NCBI GenBank assembly: GCA_002402175.1
Contig: NVVJ01000001.1
Location: 62,001-126,000, forward strand
From: SAR86 cluster bacterium
GTDB lineage: Bacteria; Pseudomonadota; Gammaproteobacteria; Pseudomonadales; Pseudohongiellaceae
Length of the DNA stretch: 64,000 nt
Direction: 5' to 3'
The translations under genes were made by a program, and so were the position numbers. Of this stretch, positions 1 to 8,669 are shown piece after piece; position 1 is the first letter of the stretch, and each line of letters starts with the position of its first letter. The notes beneath the pieces are model-generated. The model was not told the DNA's origin and ran no database searches. It worked only from the letters and a program-made list of their open reading frames with translations.

Positions 1-143
1 TTAAGGGATCTCAAAAATAACCGATATATTAAGTGCAACACATTGAAAAGGCTTAGGTTAGGATTGGTTTCTTAGCGCTAGGCTTTTTTTTCGACTGAGA
101 TTAAGGCTAGCCTTTAAAAGTTTAGCTGGCTTTCAGTTGTTCT

Positions 144-1079
144 TCAGTTGCCCTTAGGCAGCTGTTCGAGTTTTTCGACAGGGCAGGCTACCACGTCGTC
201 CTGTCCGGATTTTCGCCATTGAGTAAAAGGGACTAATCGATAGGCGCCGCTGTGCCTGGCTTTAGCGCCGCGTCTTCTGGCTTTACTGCCATCGGCCTTG
301 CGAGTATTGAAGGTAAATAACTCATAATCCACGGGCAGCAAGCTACGTAATTCATCCATAGATTCAAAGGACAGGGCGCTGTCGTAACTGATTTCAATAA
401 CCATTATTGGTCGGGCTTCTTGCAGAGTATCCTTTAAGCCTTCCAGTACGTTTTTCTCGAAGCCTTCTACGTCAATTTTCACTAAAGACATGCTTAATCG
501 TTGTTTTTGTTGCAAATATTCATCACCGTTGACGAGTCTAAGCTTGCCTAAATTGGTATTACCCTTGCTAACAGTACTGGCATCAAAAGATCCTATTCCC
601 TGATTGCGGCCGGTAGGGGCGTAAAAGTCCAACTCTTCGGTTTTATTGCTTAGGCCCAGGGAGTGCAGCTCGATATTCTTGATCTGATTAATAGCGATAT
701 GATGCTTTAGCTTGTCACTAACCGCATCATAGGGCTCAAACGATAGAACCTGGCTTGCTATCTGAGACATAAACAAGGAATGCTGGCCAATATTTGCACC
801 AATATCAAAGAACTGCTGTTCCTCCTGCCCTGCAAGTTTGTTCAAATTAAACATTGTATCTCTGAGAAAAAATAGCAGAGGCTTTTCAAAAGCATCGTAG
901 TAGTAAATATTGAATTCGATGCTGTTATTCAGATTGCCTTCGTATTTGAGGCCATAGAAATCTTTGCAAAAGGGGGCATCGGGTGCGTTTCCGTATTTGA
1001 CCAGTTTTTTGTACACGCCTTTCTTGTGTTTTAGACTGATTAAAGGCAGGTCAAAGATAAATTGTAGGATGGCTTGCAT
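144..1079 (-). CDS. FkbM family SAM-dependent methyltransferase
   Basis: A protein of about 311 residues with the FkbM methyltransferase fold. The SAM-binding motif reads FDIGANIGQHSLFMSQ near residue 90, followed by an acidic strand end (SFEPYD). The later FkbM signature VKIDVEGFEKNVLEGL and the following strand MVIEIS are also present. FkbM enzymes O-methylate sugars or secondary metabolites; the substrate here cannot be read from sequence. I chose the ATG at 1079; an in-frame TTG three codons upstream (1088) is possible, and neither has a clear Shine-Dalgarno site. No glycan or lipopolysaccharide gene is next to it in the window, so its pathway is unknown. It is transcribed away from the phosphorylase gene across a 456-base gap. 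The family call is firm; the substrate is open. Confidence 0.85.
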   Translation of the reverse strand: MQAILQFIFDLPLISLKHKKGVYKKLVKYGNAPDAPFCKDFYGLKYEGNLNNSIEFNIYYYDAFEKPLLFFLRDTMFNLNKLAGQEEQQFFDIGANIGQHSLFMSQIASQVLSFEPYDAVSDKLKHHIAINQIKNIELHSLGLSNKTEELDFYAPTGRNQGIGSFDASTVSKGNTNLGKLRLVNGDEYLQQKQRLSMSLVKIDVEGFEKNVLEGLKDTLQEARPIMVIEISYDSALSFESMDELRSLLPVDYELFTFNTRKADGSKARRRGAKARHSGAYRLVPFTQWRKSGQDDVVACPVEKLEQLPKGN

Positions 1080-1088
1080 AATGTTCAA

Positions 1089-1544
1089 GGGTTAGCAGGT
1101 GAGTGCCGTTACCGATTGTCTAATAGTCATTAGCTAAGAGTACAAGGGAATTCGATAATTGTCAGGTTTCTGCTGCTTAGTAAGCTTTGGTGTAGTGGAT
1201 GTGGCAAGAATAGCGAACTTTTTGTGAAGCTCATTGCAGTTTTGTCGCTGGAATTGATCGAGCTCTGGTAATCTGAGTTTATTAGGTAATAATGATTCAG
1301 CTACTCGTAAAACAGTCTTCGCCAAGTCTTAATTGGCTAGCTTAGACTTCGATTGCCGAACCAGGGGGTCAACCCTCGCAGATTGATTCTCTGGTTATAT
1401 CGTCTCTTCCTAGTTGCGGTCTTCATGCTGGCAGCACACTTACTCTCCGAACTCGCTTCGCATTCTATTTAGTACATTCCTGTCTGATTGTCATTGCCTG
1501 CCAAGTGGTTTATGTTCCTTGCCTGAACATTACAGAGACAGCTT
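1089..1544. other. Intergenic gap without a recognisable gene
   Basis: No protein of a known family is encoded here. A 63-codon minus-strand reading frame (1134-1325) has a TTG start, no homology I recognise and no clear ribosome site, and I do not call it. Inverted repeats are present: GCCAA/TTGGC at 1321-1325 and 1333-1337, and AACCAG/CTGGTT at 1359-1364 and 1391-1396 enclosing AGGG/CCCT. The right end carries a likely promoter for the downstream phosphorylase gene. It may be remains of decayed DNA or simply a divergent regulatory region. Confidence 0.5.
1488..1516 (+). promoter_or_regulatory. Putative sigma-70 promoter of the nucleoside phosphorylase gene
   Basis: A -35 box TTGTCA (1488-1493; five of six consensus bases) lies 17 bases upstream of a -10 box TATGTT (1511-1516; four of six). 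The expected transcript start, near 1523, is about 22 bases before the ATG at 1545. Confidence 0.4.
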
Positions 1545-2303
1545 ATGTTAGCGATAATTGGCGGCACTGGATTATCCAGTTTAGATGGGTTTGAACCAGC
1601 AACAGAAAAAGTTGTAGCGACTCCTTTTGATGATGACGAAGTGCGAGTCCAGTTTTTCAATTACCGTGAGCAAGAATTTGTCTTTTTACCGCGCCATGGC
1701 GCTGGCCATGCTGTGCCCCCACACAAAGTCAATTACCGGGCTAATATCTGGGCATTGTCCGAAGTAGGGGTGAAGAGTATTGTCGCGGTGAATGCGGTTG
1801 GCGGCATTGTCGACTCGCTTGGCCCAGGCAGCTTTGCCGTACCAGATCAGTTAATTGATTATAGCCATTCACGAAAGGAAACTTTTTTCGAGAGCGGGCT
1901 AACGCAGGTAACGCATATAGATTTTAGCCATCCATATACGAATAAACTTCGCGCGTGCATCCTTCGTGCTCTCACCACAGTAAACGAGAACTCTCCGACA
2001 AAGCATGAGGTATTGGACGGTGGTGTTTATGCCTGTACACAAGGACCTCGGTTAGAAACAGCGGCCGAAATACGGCGGCTTAAACGAGACGGATGCGACA
2101 TGGTAGGCATGACCGGAATGCCAGAGGCGGCTCTGGCGAGAGAGATGAATATCGAATATGCCAGCCTGGCATTGTCGGTAAATTGGGCAGCAGGTATAAC
2201 AGACGCACTAATAAGCCTTGATGAAATTCACCAAATTTTGGCGAATGGCATGGAGTTTGTTGCTGCAGTGCTTAAGGAAGTAATTCAGGATACCGGTCGT
2301 TAG
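1545..2303 (+). CDS. mtnP: S-methyl-5'-thioinosine (or methylthioadenosine) phosphorylase
   Basis: Purine nucleoside phosphorylase of the MTA phosphorylase family, 252 residues, cytosolic. It splits a 5'-methylthio-nucleoside with phosphate to the base and 5-methylthioribose 1-phosphate, for methylthio salvage after polyamine or homoserine-lactone synthesis. Seen: the N-terminal phosphate loop IIGGTGLSS, the FLPRHGAGHAVPPHKVNYRA block, AVNAVGGI, and the late substrate block TQGPRLETAAEIRRL with MVGMTGMPEAALARE. The sequence closely resembles the Pseudomonas MTIP enzyme, which prefers methylthioinosine, and the position beside csiV and mfd is the same; preference here is inferred, not shown. 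It converges on csiV with only 34 bases between the stop codons. Confidence 0.93.
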   Translation: MLAIIGGTGLSSLDGFEPATEKVVATPFDDDEVRVQFFNYREQEFVFLPRHGAGHAVPPHKVNYRANIWALSEVGVKSIVAVNAVGGIVDSLGPGSFAVPDQLIDYSHSRKETFFESGLTQVTHIDFSHPYTNKLRACILRALTTVNENSPTKHEVLDGGVYACTQGPRLETAAEIRRLKRDGCDMVGMTGMPEAALAREMNIEYASLALSVNWAAGITDALISLDEIHQILANGMEFVAAVLKEVIQDTGR

Positions 2304-2337
2304 TAGTTCAAACCTGGCTCTCTTGTCTGCCTAACCA

Positions 2338-3261
2338 CTAGTTAGTTTCAAAATTGAACTCGGGTGTCGGAATCGGCGGCACTTGATATTGCTCTACCAA
2401 TATTACGATGCCCATAGCGGGGTGGTCGAGATAGTGAAACTCACCAGAGCGCATGTCACGGCTTTGCTGGAAGTGGAATATACGACGAATGCCATATTGG
2501 TTGATTTGAGTGTCGGTATTTTGAATGCTGTTTCTGTTTTTCATTTTCGAAGGAATGTCGGGAAGCGCCCAGCTGCTTTCCAATTCGGCTGCTGCACTAA
2601 ACTCGCTTAACCACAAATCTGTATCTAGCACTATTCGGTCACGGTTCGGATTAAAGCGTACCGTTATATTTCCTTGCAGTTCGTGTTGCTGTCCGTATTC
2701 ACGCCCGCCTTCGATGTATATAGGAGTGGCCTGGTTTGGATTCTGCATCGCCTGGCGCCACAAGCCGTGATACAGCAAGCGATGATCGGCGGTTCTTTCA
2801 ATAGCCCTATTACTTTGTCTAAAATCGCTCTCACTAAGAGGTAGCTGGATGAACGAATCGCGCTCATAGTCAAAGAAACTAAAATTGCGTGCTCCTGCGT
2901 TAGGTATAGGGGCGGTGGCGAGAACTAAATTATCGGTATCAGCTGTCTCAGCTGTATCTGATTGTTGCTCGGAAGCTGGCTCGGATAGCTCAATATCACT
3001 TATGAATAAGTCATCGATTAAAAGAAGATCACTTAATTGCTTCAGGCGTTGAATTTTATCAGGGTACTCAAGCTCGAGTCTGTCTGCTTGCCAGTGTTCT
3101 TCGTTTCGGTCTAGTAGGTCTTCGTTACTAAATATAGATATTTCGACTTGGAACCAGCGCTCGCCATCTTGAGCAGAAGCAGTGGCGGGTGCTATTACGA
3201 AAGCCAGAACGCAGCATACTGAAAGCAGTGTTGATTTGGTCCTGGCAGGCTTAACAATCAT
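2338..3261 (-). CDS. csiV: CsiV family periplasmic protein
   Basis: A 307-residue exported protein. The N-terminus has a basic stretch, a hydrophobic core (about residues 12-27) and a likely signal peptidase site after ATASA. The mature part begins ERWFQVEISIFSN, typical of the CsiV (PF10972) family, and includes a conserved block of the type YHGLWRQ near residue 170. In Vibrio, CsiV binds peptidoglycan and is needed for the response to non-canonical D-amino acids; in other gammaproteobacteria the role is poorly known. It lies directly downstream of mfd on the same strand (26 bases apart), so the two are probably co-transcribed. Residues 90-115 are a low-complexity Ser/Glu/Thr-rich linker. 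Confidence 0.85.
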   Translation of the reverse strand: MIVKPARTKSTLLSVCCVLAFVIAPATASAQDGERWFQVEISIFSNEDLLDRNEEHWQADRLELEYPDKIQRLKQLSDLLLIDDLFISDIELSEPASEQQSDTAETADTDNLVLATAPIPNAGARNFSFFDYERDSFIQLPLSESDFRQSNRAIERTADHRLLYHGLWRQAMQNPNQATPIYIEGGREYGQQHELQGNITVRFNPNRDRIVLDTDLWLSEFSAAAELESSWALPDIPSKMKNRNSIQNTDTQINQYGIRRIFHFQQSRDMRSGEFHYLDHPAMGIVILVEQYQVPPIPTPEFNFETN

Positions 3262-3287
3262 TCAAGTGTTCCAGCGTGAAAGCGGTT

Positions 3288-6200
3288 TCATGTCGCTATT
3301 TCATCAATGATTTTGAATTTATCCAGCAAATCACTGATAAAGTCCAGTTTATCATCAGCATCACTACAATTATGCGTAAATTGTAAATGATTGGCGCCGC
3401 CTAATTTATACAGCTGCGGCTCGTTCTGTATTAATTGAATTATTGAAAGTGAATCGATTCGAGGTTGCGGAATAAATTCGATGCGCCCTGTGCTGATATT
3501 TGCATCAATTTTTTTGATGCTATAGGCCTCAGCTTTAAGCTTAAGTTGAGTTAGCCTGAAAAGTAATTTTAATGGCCTGGGCAGTAATCCAAAGCGATCT
3601 ATCATCTCAACCTGCAGCTCTCGCAAGTCATCGTTATCTAATGATGCGGAAATACGTTTGTACATAATCAGCCGAATGTGAACGTCAGGCAGATAGTCCT
3701 CGGGAATTAGAGCAGGAATCCGTAGGTTGATATCAATAGATTTGTCGATATCAATTTCAGGCGTCGGTGTGCGTCCTGATTTAATGGCGGCCACTGCAGC
3801 CTCTAGCATTTCGGTATAAAGCGAAAAGCCTATTTTTTGCATATGCCCGCTTTGTTCATCACCTAGCAATTCGCCTGCGCCTCGAATTTCAAGGTCATGG
3901 CTTGCTAGTGTAAATCCCGCGCCGAGTGTTGACGCTGCCTGAATAGCTTCAATTCGTTTTTGTGCATCGGCGCCAAGTTTGCTATGACTTGGCAAAAGCA
4001 GATACGCATAGGCTTGATGGTGAGATCTGCCAACACGGCCGCGCAGCTGATGTAGCTGCGCCAGTCCAAATTTATCAGCCCGATGGATCAGAATCGTATT
4101 GGCACTTGGTATATCGATGCCAGTTTCGATAATAGTCGTGCAAACAAGAACGTTGTAACGCTTGTGATAAAAATCAGCCATGACTTTTTCAAGATCACGT
4201 TCTGGCATTTGTCCATGGGCGATACAGATTCGTGCCTGTGGGCTAATTTCCTTTAAATGCTCTGCAGCACGTTCAATAGTTTTGACTTCGTTATGCAGAT
4301 AGAAAACCTGACCGCCACGTAATAACTCGCGAGACACAGCTTCCTTTATCAAGCTGTCTTGTTGTTGGCGCACAAAAGTTTTTACTGACAGCCGGCGCGC
4401 AGGAGGAGTGACGATAAGTGAAAGGTCACGAATGCCTGCAAGTGACATGTTTAGCGTGCGCGGTATAGGCGTGGCAGTAAGCGTAAGAATATCAACATTG
4501 GCACGTAGAGACTTCAGTTTTTCTTTTTGGCGTACTCCGAAGCGATGCTCTTCATCGATGATGAGCATGCCTAGGTCTTTATATTTGATTTCGCCATTTA
4601 GTAATTTGTGTGTGCCAATAAGAATATCTACAGCGCCGTTGGCAACTCTTTTAAGCGTGTCCGTTTGCTCGCTATTGGTTCTAAACCGGGAGATTACATC
4701 GATTGTAATCGGCCAGTCGGCAAAACGGTCTTTAAAGCTTTCAAAGTGCTGCTGAGCAAGTAAAGTGGTTGGCACTAACATGGCAACCTGTTTACTGTTT
4801 TGCACCGCGATAAAAGTAGCACGCATGGCCACTTCGGTTTTACCAAAACCAACATCGCCGCAAATGAGCCTGTCCATAGCGCGACTGCTCGTCATGTCAT
4901 CAATTACAGCTTCGATCGCGCTTTCTTGATCGGCTGTTTCTTCAAACGGAAAGCTGGCCGAAAATTTTTCGTAATCATTGCTTTCGCACTTGTATTTATA
5001 TCCCTTTTGGGCTTCTCTTTGCGCATAGATATCAAGTAGTTCGGCAGCGACATCGCGAATTTTTTCTGCCGCCTTGCGTTTGGTTTTTTGCCATTGGTCC
5101 GTGCCAAGATGGCTAATCTGTGCGCCTTCCTGTTCTGCGCCACTGTAGCGACTAATCAGATGCAGCGAAGAAACAGGCACATACAATTTTGCACTGCTGG
5201 CATATTCAAGCGTTAGAAATTCTGTCGCCTGCCCGTCTGTGGTGATTGTCTGCAAACCAAGGTAGCGGCCTATGCCATGATCAAGGTGAACCACCGCATC
5301 GTTAATTTTCAATTCGGTCAGGCTTTTAATAATAAAATCGGTGTTGCTTTGCTGCTTGTTACGTCGACGCCTTTGCGCAATGCGATTGCCAAATAGCTGT
5401 GCTTCAGTTATCAGTATCAGGTTGTGTTGTTGTAACCACATACCCTGGTCGAGCGGGGCAACAGTAATGCCAAAAAACGCATCGGCTTCTACAAATTCTT
5501 GCCAGTGCTCAAATACATCTGGAAAAATATCAATCTGCTTAAGTATTTCTAATAGTGTTTCTCTTCGGCCTGCAGACTCGGCGCAAAACAAAACGCGCTG
5601 GTCGCTGTTCTCGCTGATAAATTGCTGTACCGCCGAAAATGGTAATTTTAATTTTGCGTCGCTGCTTAATTCGGGTAGTTCAGAACTTTCAAGATCGAAT
5701 GACGCCTTGGAGTCCTTAAAGTCAATCTGGCGAAATTGCTTCAGTTCTTTTAGGACAGTATCAATAGGCAGGAATATTTCTTCTGGAGGCAAGATAGGGC
5801 GATATTTATCAATTTGCCTGTCTTCATATCGACTTTGAATGTCTTTCCAGAAATTGTCGCCAGACTGTTTAAGGTTACCTATTTTGCAAAAAGTCGTGGA
5901 TTCAGGCAGAAAATCGAACAGCGAATCCAGTTCTTTAAAAAACAGCCCGAGATAATATTCCAGCCCTGGCGAATTAATACCGTCACTAACATCCTGATAA
6001 ATGGGGCACTGGCGCAGGTCAAGATCAAACCTTTCTCTAAATTCGCTGCGAAACGCCGTAATACCCTTGGCATCTAGTGGATACTCTCTTCCAGGCAGTA
6101 GTCGAATTTGCTCCACCTGCTTGTCTGAGCGCTGCGTCTCTGGGTCAAAGATACGTAGAGTCTCAATTTCGTCACCGATTAGATCAATTCGAAAAGGGAA

Positions 6201-6755
6201 GCGGCTTCCCATTGGGTAAATGTCTATGATGGAGCCACGAACAGCAAATTCGCCATGCTCAAACACGGCGTCTACTGCTTGGTAGCCCGCATTGACTAAT
6301 TCCTTTCGCATGGCAGGGATGAATAGTTCCTGACCGATTTCAAGATCAAGACTATTGGCAGTGATGTACTTCTGTGGTGGTAGCTTGTGCATTAAGCTAC
6401 TGATAGAAACAACCAGAATGCCTTGTTCTAGTTGTGGTAAGTGGTATAGAGCACTCAGGCGATCAGAGATGATGTCCTGATGTGGGGAGAAATTATCGTA
6501 GGGCAATGTTTCCCAATCGGGAAGGCTAAATACCTTTAGTTGGGATTCTGGCCCATTTGCCCGGGAGCAAAAGTATCTCAGTTCTCGCTTAAATTGGTCT
6601 ACCGACTCGTTGTCTTCACACACGAGCAGCAACGGGCCGTCACTATTTGCGGCGGCGCTGGCTATTGCAAGGCTGGTGGCTGAGCCGACTGTTCCTTTCC
6701 AGTAACATGCGAGGTGGCTGTCTTCGGGCAGCGGAGGGTTAAATATATTTGCCAT
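3288..6755 (-). CDS. mfd: Transcription-repair coupling factor Mfd
   Basis: An ATP-dependent DNA translocase of 1155 residues, normal for the family. It removes RNA polymerase stalled at lesions and recruits UvrA for nucleotide excision repair. Domains in order: UvrB-like region (about 1-330), RNA-polymerase-interacting domain with the block DAVVHLDHGIGRYLGLQ (about 490-560), and the helicase core with Walker A GDVGFGKTEVA, Walker B DEEH, the motif TLTATPIPRTLNMSLAG, and motif VI QLRGRVGRS. The C-terminal TRCF domain follows. The ATG at 6755 opens with a canonical N-terminus. It is divergent from gap, the two sharing a 239-base control region. Confidence 0.97.
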   Translation of the reverse strand: MANIFNPPLPEDSHLACYWKGTVGSATSLAIASAAANSDGPLLLVCEDNESVDQFKRELRYFCSRANGPESQLKVFSLPDWETLPYDNFSPHQDIISDRLSALYHLPQLEQGILVVSISSLMHKLPPQKYITANSLDLEIGQELFIPAMRKELVNAGYQAVDAVFEHGEFAVRGSIIDIYPMGSRFPFRIDLIGDEIETLRIFDPETQRSDKQVEQIRLLPGREYPLDAKGITAFRSEFRERFDLDLRQCPIYQDVSDGINSPGLEYYLGLFFKELDSLFDFLPESTTFCKIGNLKQSGDNFWKDIQSRYEDRQIDKYRPILPPEEIFLPIDTVLKELKQFRQIDFKDSKASFDLESSELPELSSDAKLKLPFSAVQQFISENSDQRVLFCAESAGRRETLLEILKQIDIFPDVFEHWQEFVEADAFFGITVAPLDQGMWLQQHNLILITEAQLFGNRIAQRRRRNKQQSNTDFIIKSLTELKINDAVVHLDHGIGRYLGLQTITTDGQATEFLTLEYASSAKLYVPVSSLHLISRYSGAEQEGAQISHLGTDQWQKTKRKAAEKIRDVAAELLDIYAQREAQKGYKYKCESNDYEKFSASFPFEETADQESAIEAVIDDMTSSRAMDRLICGDVGFGKTEVAMRATFIAVQNSKQVAMLVPTTLLAQQHFESFKDRFADWPITIDVISRFRTNSEQTDTLKRVANGAVDILIGTHKLLNGEIKYKDLGMLIIDEEHRFGVRQKEKLKSLRANVDILTLTATPIPRTLNMSLAGIRDLSLIVTPPARRLSVKTFVRQQQDSLIKEAVSRELLRGGQVFYLHNEVKTIERAAEHLKEISPQARICIAHGQMPERDLEKVMADFYHKRYNVLVCTTIIETGIDIPSANTILIHRADKFGLAQLHQLRGRVGRSHHQAYAYLLLPSHSKLGADAQKRIEAIQAASTLGAGFTLASHDLEIRGAGELLGDEQSGHMQKIGFSLYTEMLEAAVAAIKSGRTPTPEIDIDKSIDINLRIPALIPEDYLPDVHIRLIMYKRISASLDNDDLRELQVEMIDRFGLLPRPLKLLFRLTQLKLKAEAYSIKKIDANISTGRIEFIPQPRIDSLSIIQLIQNEPQLYKLGGANHLQFTHNCSDADDKLDFISDLLDKFKIIDEIAT

Positions 6756-6915
6756 GAATTAGGTTTGGATAGCGTATTGCCCGTAGTGAGGCTAGCTGCC
6801 AAGCGCGAGCTAGTGTCCTGGGTCATTCAAAGAACCGCGAATTGTAACGCATATTGAATGTCTAAACAGGCTTGAATAATTAGATGATGATCGGCTTGAA
6901 TTTTGACTTGTGTTG

Positions 6916-6944
6916 TTGCACTGGCAATCCATTCACAAGATAAT
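6916..6944 (+). promoter_or_regulatory. Candidate promoter of gap
   Basis: A -35-like TTGCAC (6916-6921) and a -10 GATAAT (6939-6944; five of six consensus bases) are separated by 17 bases. The predicted start is about 45 bases before the GTG of gap. The -35 box is weak; TTGACT at 6903-6908 is a better box but lacks a spaced partner. Confidence 0.3.
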
Positions 6945-6994
6945 ACGGCCTACTCAAATTTGGCGTATAGCCAGCAAATAGAAAAGGGGTTTTT

Positions 6995-8461
6995 GTGGTC
7001 CGTCCTAGCGTAGATGATTATTTTGGTGACTGGAAACAACGCGAAGCGTTGGTGCAGGAAATGATTCCTGTTATAGGTCGATTATTCGGTCAAAGAAATG
7101 TGGGCCTGTTTATCTATGGCCGCTCGATCCACAACCGCTCAGTGACGTTTATCATGAAGGCTCATCGCTTTGTGCGCCAGATTGAGCGCAACGAGTTGTC
7201 AGAGTTTGAGACTCATCCTTTGCTGATGGCCCTGGCCAAGCTTGATCTTTGGCATGCCCAGATCGACCTTGGAAAACTCGGCATAGGTTTTATGGCGCAA
7301 CTTGAAGAAAAAGGCGACGCGGCACTGAGCGTAGACGAATTTGTTCGAGGAGAATTGCAATACCTCGATGGCGTGAAGGAGAAGCCCGTCGAGAAATGCC
7401 AGGATGTTGTGCTTTATGGCTTTGGTCGCATTGGGCGCTTGATGGCGCGCTTGCTTATTGAGCGTACTAGCACCGCCGAAGTTATGCGGCTAAGGGCTAT
7501 TGTAGTTCGTCCCGGTGGGGAAGGGGATTTACAAAAACGGGCAAATTTGTTCAGTAACGACTCTGTGCATGGTGCATTTCAGGGCACATTGCGCGTGGAC
7601 GAGGAGAACAATAGCTTAATTGCCAATGGCAATGTGCTTAAGGTCATTTATGCAAACAGCCCGGATGAAATTGACTACACACAATATGGTATCGATGACG
7701 CCTTGATCATTGATAACACCGGTATATGGCGCGACAAAGAAGCACTCTCTTTGCACCTTAAATCAAAAGGGACGGCCAAAGTCATTCTAACGGCACCTGG
7801 AAAAGGCGATATTAAGAATATTGTTTATGGAATCAATGATAATCTGATCACCCCTGAGGACACTATAGTCACCGCCGCGTCCTGTACGACCAATGCGATA
7901 GCACCAGTACTTAAGGTTATAAACGATAAGTTTGGTATTGAACACGGGCACGTTGAAACAGTTCATGCTTACACTAATGATCAAAATCTAATCGATAATT
8001 ACCACAAGGGCGATCGTCGAGGCAGGTCAGCGGCTCTTAATATGGTGCTTACGGAAACCGGGGCAGTCAAGGCTGTGGTAAAAGCAATACCAGAACTTGT
8101 AGGAAAGCTTACCGGCAACGCTATACGCGTTCCAATCCCCAATGTCTCTATGGCCATCATGAATCTGACGCTAGAAAAAGCGACAACCAAGGATGAGCTG
8201 AATGAATTTCTTCGGGATATCGCATTGCATTCAAAACTTCAGAATCAGATAAGCTACACTGAAGCGCCTGACGCGGTCTCAAGTGATTTTGTAGGGACCA
8301 GAGAGGCGGGTATCGTGGATTCCAATGCCACTATTGTGAACGGCAATCACTGCGTGCTGTATTTATGGTACGACAATGAATTTGGCTATTGTTGTCAGGT
8401 GGGACGACTGGTCTACAAAATGGCAGGTATTACGTATCAGCAATACCCTTTGGAGGACTAG
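6995..8461 (+). CDS. gap: Glyceraldehyde-3-phosphate dehydrogenase, long N-terminal form
   Basis: An NAD(P)-dependent enzyme that oxidises glyceraldehyde 3-phosphate to 1,3-bisphosphoglycerate in glycolysis, or runs the reverse in gluconeogenesis. The Rossmann fold begins near residue 137 (VVLYGFGRIGRLMARLL), the catalytic Cys297 is in AASCTTNAIAPV, and the C-terminal block WYDNEFGYC is intact. About 135 residues precede the usual start of GAPDH, giving 488 residues against about 330. I recall this extension from the Pseudomonas and Legionella enzymes next to mfd; its function is unknown to me. Translation starts at GTG 6995, preceded by AGGGG at a good distance. It precedes nqrA by 208 bases that hold two hairpins, so transcription may stop or be attenuated there. 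Confidence 0.93.
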   Translation: MVRPSVDDYFGDWKQREALVQEMIPVIGRLFGQRNVGLFIYGRSIHNRSVTFIMKAHRFVRQIERNELSEFETHPLLMALAKLDLWHAQIDLGKLGIGFMAQLEEKGDAALSVDEFVRGELQYLDGVKEKPVEKCQDVVLYGFGRIGRLMARLLIERTSTAEVMRLRAIVVRPGGEGDLQKRANLFSNDSVHGAFQGTLRVDEENNSLIANGNVLKVIYANSPDEIDYTQYGIDDALIIDNTGIWRDKEALSLHLKSKGTAKVILTAPGKGDIKNIVYGINDNLITPEDTIVTAASCTTNAIAPVLKVINDKFGIEHGHVETVHAYTNDQNLIDNYHKGDRRGRSAALNMVLTETGAVKAVVKAIPELVGKLTGNAIRVPIPNVSMAIMNLTLEKATTKDELNEFLRDIALHSKLQNQISYTEAPDAVSSDFVGTREAGIVDSNATIVNGNHCVLYLWYDNEFGYCCQVGRLVYKMAGITYQQYPLED

Positions 8462-8472
8462 CCCCGGCTAAT

Positions 8473-8507
8473 CAAATACTAGCCGACCATAGATCAGCTA
8501 GTATTTG
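8473..8507. repeat. Perfect 11-bp inverted repeat downstream of gap
   Basis: CAAATACTAGC (8473-8483) and GCTAGTATTTG (8497-8507) are exact reverse complements around a 13-base loop, starting 12 bases after the gap stop codon. No T-run follows, so it is not a classic intrinsic terminator. It could be an operator for a dimeric regulator or an RNA-stabilising hairpin. Confidence 0.55.
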
Positions 8508-8583
8508 CGATGGCATAGACCTATAATTCGCACCGCCGAAAACGCGCCCGTATTAAGCGGCGTAAGGTTTCCAAATTCCATTG

Positions 8584-8632
8584 CCCCGGTTTCTGCTGTT
8601 GTTGCAGCGGCACTGGGGTATTATTTTTATAG
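8584..8632 (+). terminator. Possible terminator or attenuator between gap and nqrA
   Basis: CCCCGGT (8584-8590) pairs with ACTGGGG (8612-8618), including one G-T pair, and encloses an inner CTGC/GCAG stem. A T-rich run (TATTATTTTTAT, 8619-8630) follows directly. The stem ends 51 bases before nqrA. It could end the gap transcript or lie in the nqr leader. Confidence 0.4.
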
Positions 8633-8669
8633 TTGTAGGACTTAGTTCCGCAGCGAGTTAGATTGAGCA

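Noticed and set aside
1-143. Possible terminator AAGGCTAGCCTT at about 105-116 downstream of the FkbM gene
   Set aside because: A short palindrome without a loop or a T-run in the right direction; not enough to call.
1134-1325. A 63-codon minus-strand frame in the gap after the FkbM gene
   Set aside because: TTG start directly after a stop codon, no recognisable family, no ribosome site; length is within chance.
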